Shown piece by piece: positions 57,591 to 64,000 of a stretch of 64,000 nt of DNA (the stretch's first letter is position 1; the number at the start of each line of letters is the position of its first letter). The position numbers and the translations under genes were made by a program. The notes beneath the pieces are model-generated. The model saw nothing but the letters and a program-made list of their open reading frames with translations. It made no database searches and was not told the DNA's origin. This DNA is from Microlunatus sp. Gsoil 973 (lineage in GTDB: Bacteria; Actinomycetota; Actinomycetes; Propionibacteriales; Propionibacteriaceae), in contig NZ_CP046122.1 of NCBI RefSeq assembly GCF_009707365.1, positions 372,001-436,000 on the forward strand, written 5' to 3'.

Positions 57591-57629
57591 CACGCGCCCA
57601 CCCTTGCGGGAGTCGGCCGGGGGCGGGGG

Positions 57630-58958
57630 TCAGCGGGACAGGTCGACGCCGAGTTTCAGGTCGTCGAGGGTGATCGGGGCGCCGGTGCGCAGCGACTCGT
57701 TGCCCATCATCCCGACCGAGATCGAGCGCAGGCCGTCCTTCCAGTCCGAGGGACGCTCCAGCCAATCGTCACCGGGTCCCTGGAAAACGTCCTTCAGCAG
57801 CAGCGCATCGCCACCGCCGTGCCCGCCGACCCCTTCCGGGATGGGCACCTCGACCGCCGGCTGCCAGTGCCGCTGAAGGGTCAGCCGCTGACCGCCGTGC
57901 CGCCCGGCGTCCTCCGGCAGCGCACTGGGATCGACGACCACATTCCCCTCATCGTCGGTGAGCACCGCCGCACGCTCGATCACCTCGAGTTCGGCGCGTC
58001 CCTCGGTGCCGTTGATCGCGACCCGGTAGCCCTCCCAGGGCGAGTGGGCATTGAGTGCGTACGACAGCACCGGGCCGCCGGCGTAGTCCACCACGACCGC
58101 CAGATTGTCCTCGGTGGTCACTCCCCGGCCGAACACGTCCTGATCCCGCCGGTAACCGTCGTACTGCTCGTTGTCCAGGTAGAGCGCCTGCAGCGTCGGG
58201 TCGTTGCGCAGGTCGAGTTCCCACGGCGTGTGCGGTCCGTCGTGGGTGCCGCGCTCCGGTCGCTCACCCACGCCTCGGGCCGCCGCGTTCTCGGCGCCGT
58301 AGAACTTCACCCCGCCGCGGGCGTAGACCTGCTGCGGCACGTCGGCGATCCACCAGTTGACCAGGTCGAAGTGGTGGGACGCCTTGTGGATCAGCAGGCC
58401 GCCGGAGTTGGCCTTGTCGCGATGCCACCGCCGGAAGTAGTCCGCTCCGTGAGCGGTATCCAGCACCCACTCGAAGGTGACCGAAAGCACGGTGCCGATC
58501 CGCCCGGACTTGACCAGTTCCTTCAGGGCGCTGTTCCGCGGCGAGTACCGATAGTTGTGGGTCACCACGACCTGCTTGCCTGACCGCTCCACGGCATCGA
58601 CGATCCGCCGGGCGTAGTCCGGGTTGATGGTCAGCGGCTTCTCCACCACGACGTCGACCCCGGCGTCGAGGCCGCGGACGATGTAGTCGGCGTGGGTGAA
58701 GTCGGGGGTGGTGATGATCACCCGGTCCGCCTGCTGCTCGGCGATCACCTGCTCCAGGTCATCACCGGCTCCGGTGCGGACACCGCTGGTGTCGAACCCG
58801 CGCTGCCGCAGCCGGTCCAGGTGATACTGCACGCGCCCGGGGTTGCGGTCCAGCAGCCCGACCAGTTCGGCATCGCCGGCATGGGCGCCGGAGATCGCGC
58901 CCAGGTACATGGTGACCCGGTGGCCTGTTCCGACAACGACATAGCGTCCCTTGGTCAC
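57630..58958 (-). CDS. Gfo/Idh/MocA-family oxidoreductase of the second ABC operon
   Basis: 442-residue oxidoreductase. The Rossmann entry is VVVGTGHRVTMYL. VIITTPDFTHADYIVRGLDAG and VVVEKPLTINPDY (EKP) follow, with YRYSPRNSALKELVKSG and the long C-terminal domain with SGGLLIHKASHHFDLVNWWI, where His residues fit the catalytic site of the family. It is the last gene of the ABC operon, 36 bp after the MalG-type permease, and so probably oxidises or epimerises the imported sugar. It converges on the MFS gene. The specific reaction is unknown. Confidence 0.9.
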   Translation of the reverse strand: MTKGRYVVVGTGHRVTMYLGAISGAHAGDAELVGLLDRNPGRVQYHLDRLRQRGFDTSGVRTGAGDDLEQVIAEQQADRVIITTPDFTHADYIVRGLDAGVDVVVEKPLTINPDYARRIVDAVERSGKQVVVTHNYRYSPRNSALKELVKSGRIGTVLSVTFEWVLDTAHGADYFRRWHRDKANSGGLLIHKASHHFDLVNWWIADVPQQVYARGGVKFYGAENAAARGVGERPERGTHDGPHTPWELDLRNDPTLQALYLDNEQYDGYRRDQDVFGRGVTTEDNLAVVVDYAGGPVLSYALNAHSPWEGYRVAINGTEGRAELEVIERAAVLTDDEGNVVVDPSALPEDAGRHGGQRLTLQRHWQPAVEVPIPEGVGGHGGGDALLLKDVFQGPGDDWLERPSDWKDGLRSISVGMMGNESLRTGAPITLDDLKLGVDLSR

Positions 58959-58994
58959 TGCATTCCTCTCGTGGAGACGGTTTCTGATCCCGGC

Positions 58995-59906
58995 CTACTT
59001 GATGCCGGTGGTGGCGATGCCCTTGATCAGATAGCGCTGGCCGAACAGGAAGATCAGGAAGACCGGCAGCAGCGAGACGATCGACATCGCGAACATCGCA
59101 CCCCAGTCGCTGCCGCTGGTGGCGTCCAGGAACTGCCGCAGCGCGATCGGGGTCGTGTACTTGTCGGGTGAGGTCAGATAGATCAACGCGGTGAAGAAGT
59201 CACCCCAGGTCCAGATGAAGGTGAAGATCACCGTTGTGGCGATCGCCGGCACCATCAGCGGCAGGATCACCCGGGAGAAGATGCCCCAGTGTCCGCATCC
59301 GTCGATCCGCGCGGCCTCGTCGAGGTCCTTGGGGATGCCGCGGATGAACTGCACGGCGAGGAAGACGAAGAACGCGTCGGTGGCCAGGAACTTCGGCAGG
59401 ATCAGCGGGACGAACGTGTTCACCCAGCCGAGGTTGTTGAAGATGATGTACTGCGGCACGACGACGACGTGGATCGGCAGCATGATCGACAGCAGCATGA
59501 TCGTGAACCACAGCGTCCGGCCGCGGAACTTGAGCCGGGCGAAGGCGTACGCCGCCAGCGAGCAGGACATCACGTTGCCGATGATCGCGCCCAGAACGAC
59601 GATGCCCGAGTTGATCAGGTAATGGCCGAAGGTCGGGCTCAGCGCGTGCCAGCCGTGACCGTAGTTGGCCAGGGTGGCGTCGCGCAGCCACAGTCCGGGC
59701 GTCCGGAAGATCGTGTTGGTCGGCCGGAACGAGCTGATCAGCATCCACAGCAGCGGATAGATCATCAGCAGGCTGCAGGCGATCAGCAGGATGTGCTTGA
59801 TCACCGACCTGATCCGGGACGCTGTTCGGCCCCCACGACCTGGCGTCGTCCGCGGGGTGCCTGCCGGCTCGCGGGTGGTCGGGGTGGGAGCGATGGTGCT
59901 AGTCAT
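58995..59906 (-). CDS. Carbohydrate ABC transporter permease (MalG type), second system
   Basis: 303-residue inner-membrane permease with six helices, from HILLIACSLLMIYPLLWML to the C-terminal FLIFLFGQRYLIKGIATTG. The EAA motif reads DLDEAARIDGCGHWGIF. An N-terminal Pro/Thr/Arg-rich tail of about 30 residues precedes helix 1. Its start overlaps the MalF-type gene stop by 8 nt. No ATPase gene is present in the operon. Confidence 0.93.
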   Translation of the reverse strand: MTSTIAPTPTTREPAGTPRTTPGRGGRTASRIRSVIKHILLIACSLLMIYPLLWMLISSFRPTNTIFRTPGLWLRDATLANYGHGWHALSPTFGHYLINSGIVVLGAIIGNVMSCSLAAYAFARLKFRGRTLWFTIMLLSIMLPIHVVVVPQYIIFNNLGWVNTFVPLILPKFLATDAFFVFLAVQFIRGIPKDLDEAARIDGCGHWGIFSRVILPLMVPAIATTVIFTFIWTWGDFFTALIYLTSPDKYTTPIALRQFLDATSGSDWGAMFAMSIVSLLPVFLIFLFGQRYLIKGIATTGIK

Positions 59907-60855
59907 CGTAGAAGACCCAGTACTTGGAGACGAAGAAGTTGATCGCTGTGAACCCGCCGATGATCACCAGCAGCAGCCAGGCCATCGCCGAGGCGTAACC
60001 CATCTGCAGATTCGCGAATCCCCGGTTGTAGAGGTACAGCGTATAGAACAGCGTCGAGTCCGACGGTCCGCCACTGCCACCGGAGACCACGAAGGCCTGG
60101 GTGAAGGACTGGAACGCGCCGATGATCTGCAACACCAGGTTGAAGAACACGATCGGTGACAACAGCGGCATGGTGATCTTGGAGAACCGCGACCACCGGC
60201 TGGCACCGTCGACGGCGGCCGCCTCGTAGTACATCACCGGAATCTGTCGCAGGCCGGCCAGGAAGATCACCATCGGTGACCCGAAGGTCCAGATGTGCAG
60301 GATGATGATCGTGCCCAGGGCGTACCGCGGGTCGGAGACCCAGCCCGTGTGGCTGTCGATTCCGATCAGCCGCAGTACCTGGTTCACCAGACCGTCGGTG
60401 CCGAAGATCTGTCGCCACAGCACCGCGATGGCCACCGAACCGCCGAGCATCGACGGTAGATAGAAGATCGACCGGTAGAAGGACAGACCTTTCATGCCCT
60501 TGTCCAGCAGGATGGCGATCGCCAGGGCGAGCGCCAACTGCAGCGGGACGCCGACGAACACGTAGATGAAGGTGACCTTCAGGGACTGGTGCAGACGTTC
60601 GTCATGCAGCATCTGCTGGAAGTTGGCCAGTCCCGCCCATTTCGGCGGCTGGAGCAGGTTGTAGTCGGTGAACGAGAGATACAGCGAGGCACACATCGGC
60701 CCGATGGTGATCACCACCAGGCCGATGAGCCACGGCAGCAGGAAGAGGTAGCCGGCCTTGTTGTCCCGGCCGTTCTCCTTGCGTTGCTGTCGCCGCTCGT
60801 CTGCTGTCTTCGCCCGGGTGCGCCGGAGCGAGGTCAGTTCGGAGATTGCACTCAT
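59899..60855 (-). CDS. Carbohydrate ABC transporter permease (MalF type), second system
   Basis: 318-residue permease. LFLLPWLIGLVVITIGPMCASLYLSF is the first helix, and the EAA loop is MYYEAAAVDGASRWSRF. It follows the binding-protein gene by 15 bp and overlaps the MalG-type gene by 8 nt. The sequence family is that of CUT1 importers for di- and oligosaccharides; the substrate is not apparent. Confidence 0.93.
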   Translation of the reverse strand: MSAISELTSLRRTRAKTADERRQQRKENGRDNKAGYLFLLPWLIGLVVITIGPMCASLYLSFTDYNLLQPPKWAGLANFQQMLHDERLHQSLKVTFIYVFVGVPLQLALALAIAILLDKGMKGLSFYRSIFYLPSMLGGSVAIAVLWRQIFGTDGLVNQVLRLIGIDSHTGWVSDPRYALGTIIILHIWTFGSPMVIFLAGLRQIPVMYYEAAAVDGASRWSRFSKITMPLLSPIVFFNLVLQIIGAFQSFTQAFVVSGGSGGPSDSTLFYTLYLYNRGFANLQMGYASAMAWLLLVIIGGFTAINFFVSKYWVFYDD

Positions 60856-60870
60856 CGGCTGACGGATCGC

Positions 60871-62167
60871 TTACTGTGCGTTCTTGATGGCGGCCTGCAG
60901 CTCACTGATGATCTTCGGGGCAGCGGTCTCCGGCTTGTCCTTGCCGAACAGGATGTCGTTGGTGTGCCGCTGCATGATGTCACCGATCTCGCTGCTGCCG
61001 GGCGGCGGAGCCGGCGGCGTCTTGCCGAGTTCCGGCTTGATGTCGTCCAGGTACTTCACCGTCGCCTTGCCGGCATCGGTGAGCTTGGGCTCGATGGCCT
61101 TGACCATCTCGGTGTTGGCCGGAACGCCGCGCTCGTCCAGGCAGATGTTGGCGCACGCGGGATTGTTGACCCACCAGTTGATCAGCTTCCCGACGGCCTC
61201 GGGGTTCTTCGTCCCGGCGTATCCGGACCACAGCATGGACGCCTTGTACCAGGCGTTGCGCTGGGTGGAGTCGCCGGCGACCGTCGGCGGGCGCAACATC
61301 GTCATGGTCTTGCCGGAGGCCTCGTTGATCGCCGCCAGCTGATTGGACCAGTAGAGCGCGAACCCCTGCTTGCCCATCCCGAACGCACTCTGGTCCATCG
61401 ACTTGCCGACCTCTTCGTTGATCGCCGAGGCGGTCGGCATGGCACCAGCGTTCATGAACTCGACCATCATGTTCAGATAGGTGGTCAGGTCCTCGGCGTC
61501 GAACGCCAGACCGTCGGCGGTGTAGAGATCCTTGCCGTTCTGGCGGAGCCAGATCTGCAGCAGGTTGTCGGTGGGGAAGGCACACTGGGTGCCGGTCGTC
61601 CCGGCCGGTCCCTTGGCCTGCAGTTCGACGGAGATGTTCAGATAATCGTCCCAGGTCCACTTGGTGTCGTCCGGCAGGTCGACGCCCGCCTTCTCGAACA
61701 GCTCGGGATCGGCCATCATGGTCAGGGAGTTGATGCCGGCATTCACGCCGACGAGCTTCCCGTCGATCTTGCCGGCGTCAACCGTGCCGGACGCGAACTT
61801 CGAGGTGTCCACGCCGTATTGGCTGAGGTCGAGCAGCGTGCCGTTCTTGGCGTACTGGCTGATGTAGGCCATGTCCATCTGGATGACGTCCGGCGCGTTC
61901 TTTCCCGCGACCTCGGTCGACAACTTGTCCCAGTAGCTGTCCCATTCGCCCGGCTGCGGCTTGACCGTGACCTTGGGATTGGCCTTGGTGTAGGCCTTGA
62001 TGGCCTGATCGGTCTCCCTTGTTCCGGACGTCGTTGCCCCACCAGCCGAAGCTGAGAGTGGCCCCCTCGCCCGACGATGATTTCCCCGAGCAGGCAGTGA
62101 GCCCGAGGGTGCTGATTGACGCGGCGACCGTCGCGCCTGCAAGAAACTGCCTTCTGTTGAAACCCAT
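60871..62167 (-). pseudogene. Sugar-binding lipoprotein of the second ABC system, frameshifted as printed
   Basis: CUT1-type extracellular receptor. The N-terminus MGFNRRQFLAGATVAASI with lipobox LTACS is in one frame (ATG 62165-62167, GGAAGG 7 nt upstream). The rest (ETDQAIKAYTKANPKVTV onward, to the end) is in another. The C run at 62016-62018 appears one base too long; removing one gives NDVRNKETDQAIKAY and a 431-residue protein of normal length. The twin-arginine motif NRRQFL suggests Tat export. It is first in the operon with two permeases and a Gfo/Idh gene, under possible LacI-type operators. Confidence 0.88.
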
Positions 62168-62188
62168 GCGGCAACCTTCCACAGTGAA

Positions 62189-62198
62189 AAACCGCTTT
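62189..62198. promoter_or_regulatory. Candidate LacI-family operator 1
   Basis: AAACCGCTTT has the AAA-n-CG-n-TTT core of LacI/GalR-family sites and lies 22 bp upstream of the binding-protein start. The surrounding CGCTTTCCGCAA recurs in operator 2, 89 bp away. No lacI gene is in the window. Confidence 0.45.
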
Positions 62199-62277
62199 CC
62201 GCAAGCACCGTATGGTCTTCCCCAGCTGAGGTCAACTCCTGCGTGGAAGGTTTCAACGCCGCGGCGGCAGCACTCCG

Positions 62278-62287
62278 TAATCGCTTT
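62278..62287. promoter_or_regulatory. Candidate LacI-family operator 2
   Basis: TAATCGCTTT shares CGCTTTCCG(C/T)AA with operator 1 and lies 111 bp upstream of the binding-protein start, just past the stop of the M1 peptidase gene. Paired operators could support looping by a LacI-type repressor. Confidence 0.4.
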
Positions 62288-62297
62288 CCGTAACGGA

Positions 62298-63923
62298 TCA
62301 GGCCAAGCCGTTCGCGGCGGTCTTGGCCGGCGGTGTTGGGCCATAGATCCAGGCCTGGAAGAAGCCGTCGAGGTCCTTCTTGCTCACTCGCTCGGCCAGC
62401 TGCATCCAATCCTCCAGGCTGTGCACGCCGCCGCGCTGAGCCCACCGCCGCGACAACCGGAAGAACGCGTCGTCGCCGATCACCCGGCGCAGGGCCTGGA
62501 GGGTCATCGGCCCGCGCAGGTACACGGCGTCGAACAGGTGATCGCGGCCGGGGTCGATCATGCTGATCTGCCAGAACCCCGGCTGGTTGGCGTAGGCGTC
62601 GTAGGTCCGGCGCAGTTGATCATCGGCTGACCGGCCGCCGGTCTTCTCGGCCCGCCACCAGGCGGTGAACGATGCGTACGCCTCGCTGATGAAGATGTCG
62701 TCCCATTCCTTCAGCGTGACGTGATCTCCGAACCACATATGGGCCAGTTCGTGGGTGAGCAGGCCGGACGCGTTCGGACGGGTCATGTCCCGCGCGGCAT
62801 AGACCGGCCGGGTCGCCGACTCCAGGCCGTCGTACCAGAGCCGGTGGCCGGGCACCAGTCCACCGATCTCGTCGTAGGGGTAGGGGCCGTAGACGCCCTC
62901 CTCGTCGGAGATGATCTTCGGCGTCCGCGCGAGATTGGCGAACGCCCGGGCCCGGTCCTTCTTGCCCAGCTGGTCGGAGACGGCATAGACGTACGGCCTG
63001 CCGTCGGCGGTGCCCTGTTTGATCTCGTACCGCCCGATCGACAGCAGCGACTGATAGGTGGCCAAGGTCTGGTCGGTCGCCCAGTGCCAGGTGTCGAACC
63101 GCGGTTCGTCGCGGCTGTCGCGAGAGATCAGCCGGCCGTTGCTGATCACGTCGAGCCCGGCCGGTACGCGGACCGACACGTCGTAGGTGGCGGGGTCGGA
63201 GGGGTGATCGTTCGCCGGATACCACCAGGCGGATCCCTCGGGCTCGCTGGCGGCGGTGACCTCGTCATTGGTGACCAGCCAGGGCGTGATGTTGCCGTTG
63301 CGGTAGTCGGCAGGATTCCCGCCGTAGCTGACCGTCACGTCGAACCGCTTGTGTGCCGGGATCGCCCTACTGGGAACGATCCGAACGTCATAGATGCCCT
63401 CCCGGTCGAAGGTGGCCGGTCGACCGTCGACGGTCACCTTGGTGACCGGGAGCACAAGGTCGACGTAGAAGGATCGCAGCAGCTGGTCAGAGCGCGCATC
63501 GATCCTGGTGTTGCCGGAGAGGACCTGCTGCGTCGGTGCCCAGTTCAGGTCGATCGTGTACTTCAGCGCGTTGTAGCCGCTGCTGCCGTAGTCGGGATAG
63601 TACGGGTCACCGACGCCCGGACCGCCGCGATCGTCACTGCCGGTACTGACCGGGGGTCCGGGGTCGTGCGGCACCGTGTGATCCGGAGGGCGTTGCTGTT
63701 GCAGCCAGCGGTCCACCACTGGTGCCGCGTACGGGATCACGACGGCCGAGGCGACCATGATCACGACCAGGGCGATGATCACGATCGTCGACGGCCGCAC
63801 CCTGCGGCGCGGCCGGACCGGCCCGACAACCCGGGGTGGCGGGGTCTGCGGCCCGAACTGCGCGTCGGCCGGGGGTCTCCCGAAGGTTCGCCCGCCCGGC
63901 CCGGGCCGGTCAGCGCTCGACAT
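62298..63923 (-). CDS. Membrane-anchored M1-family metallopeptidase
   Basis: Zinc aminopeptidase of the gluzincin clan, 541 residues. A Pro-rich cytoplasmic tail is followed by one membrane helix (TIVIIALVVIMVASAVVIPYAAPVV, about residues 46-70), so the catalytic part lies outside. The N-terminal beta domain precedes the zinc site HELAHMWFG with the third ligand Glu 18 residues later in IFISEAYASF (about residues 390-420), and YLRGPMTLQALRR follows. The M1 exopeptidase GAMEN motif is not obvious (GGLVPGHRLWYDGLE lies in that place), so specificity is uncertain. Start ATG overlaps the 3' end of the upstream gene. Confidence 0.9.
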   Translation of the reverse strand: MSSADRPGPGGRTFGRPPADAQFGPQTPPPRVVGPVRPRRRVRPSTIVIIALVVIMVASAVVIPYAAPVVDRWLQQQRPPDHTVPHDPGPPVSTGSDDRGGPGVGDPYYPDYGSSGYNALKYTIDLNWAPTQQVLSGNTRIDARSDQLLRSFYVDLVLPVTKVTVDGRPATFDREGIYDVRIVPSRAIPAHKRFDVTVSYGGNPADYRNGNITPWLVTNDEVTAASEPEGSAWWYPANDHPSDPATYDVSVRVPAGLDVISNGRLISRDSRDEPRFDTWHWATDQTLATYQSLLSIGRYEIKQGTADGRPYVYAVSDQLGKKDRARAFANLARTPKIISDEEGVYGPYPYDEIGGLVPGHRLWYDGLESATRPVYAARDMTRPNASGLLTHELAHMWFGDHVTLKEWDDIFISEAYASFTAWWRAEKTGGRSADDQLRRTYDAYANQPGFWQISMIDPGRDHLFDAVYLRGPMTLQALRRVIGDDAFFRLSRRWAQRGGVHSLEDWMQLAERVSKKDLDGFFQAWIYGPTPPAKTAANGLA

Positions 63924-64000
63924 GGGCGAGAGACCTCAGACTGCGATCCAGATGCCAGACCGCGTACGCGGCGGTCAGCCCACTGGCCTGCTTGATCACG
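63910..64000 (-). CDS. C-terminal end of an unidentified gene (5' part outside window)
   Basis: A minus-strand frame enters from the window edge and ends at TGA 63910-63912, giving the last 29 residues (GLTAAYAVWHLDRSLRSLAH is included). It overlaps the M1 peptidase start by 14 nt, as coupled genes do. The fragment is too short to identify. Confidence 0.5.
   Translation of the reverse strand, partial: VIKQASGLTAAYAVWHLDRSLRSLAHVER

Overview
This 64 kb window is a high-GC bacterial chromosome segment. Gene content and order (comEA-comEC, holA-rpsT, lepA, hemW-DUF3097, hrcA-dnaJ-rsmE, phoH-ybeY-CNNM transporter-era, leuA) are those of an actinobacterium. The substrate-binding lipoproteins, DUF5709, the Ddn-type F420 enzyme and a repeat family suggest Propionibacteriaceae (Microlunatus-like); that family assignment is inference. 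No rRNA, tRNA, CRISPR array, insertion sequence or phage gene was seen.

Layout. 0-2 kb: the 3' part of leuS, ending at a large palindromic repeat. 2.2-11.6 kb: a sugar ABC importer (binding protein and two permeases, no ATPase) divergent from a FadR-type regulator, a PhyH-family dioxygenase, and four minus-strand genes (NAD(P)-binding protein, LLM flavin enzyme, EEP-fold membrane protein, membrane/GNAT fusion). 11.8-15.2 kb: comEA-comEC. 15.2-23.8 kb: a metabolic block lying between comEC and holA, with a DapA-family aldolase/dehydratase, a GH2 remnant, an FAH-family dehydratase/hydrolase, a ketoglutarate-semialdehyde-type dehydrogenase, a Gfo/Idh/MocA oxidoreductase, a TetR regulator, a beta-hydroxyacid dehydrogenase and PoxB. 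The FAH and aldehyde dehydrogenase genes resemble the end of a non-phosphorylative (Weimberg-type) sugar-acid route. 23.9-28.2 kb: holA, rpsT, an SpoU methyltransferase and lepA. 28.2-39.8 kb: a sulfotransferase-like protein, DsbA-fold protein, AI-2E-family permease, MTA phosphorylase, hemW, DUF3097, SnoaL-like and metallo-beta-lactamase proteins, then CIRCE-controlled hrcA-dnaJ, a GNAT protein and rsmE. 39.9-45.7 kb: an FAD monooxygenase with a His/Asn-rich insert, tgt with a repeat copy inside its coding sequence, a Ddn-like enzyme, DUF5709, and an HxlR regulator divergent from a RibD-like/PNPOx-like pair. 45.8-50.5 kb: phoH-ybeY-CNNM-CDA-like-era and a NIPSNAP protein. 50.5-57.6 kb: a double GNAT protein, a GH13 alpha-glucosidase, and leuA with a leucine leader peptide/attenuator followed by translationally coupled Gfo/Idh and MFS genes. 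57.6-62.3 kb: a second sugar ABC importer operon with its own Gfo/Idh gene. 62.3-64 kb: an M1 peptidase and the end of an unidentified gene.

Two points matter for anyone using the sequence. First, five places carry a one-base gain or loss in a short C/G run (30083-30088, 20513-20515, 52201-52203, 56996-56999, 62016-62018). In each case undoing it restores a full-length family protein, and at 20513-20515 a single base restores the stop codons of two convergent genes at once. These look like sequence errors, though real mutation cannot be excluded. Second, a roughly 50 bp repeat occurs three times after leuS (two copies forming a long hairpin) and once inside the start of tgt. In one frame all four copies encode nearly the same 15-residue peptide. 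This is the least explained structure in the window.
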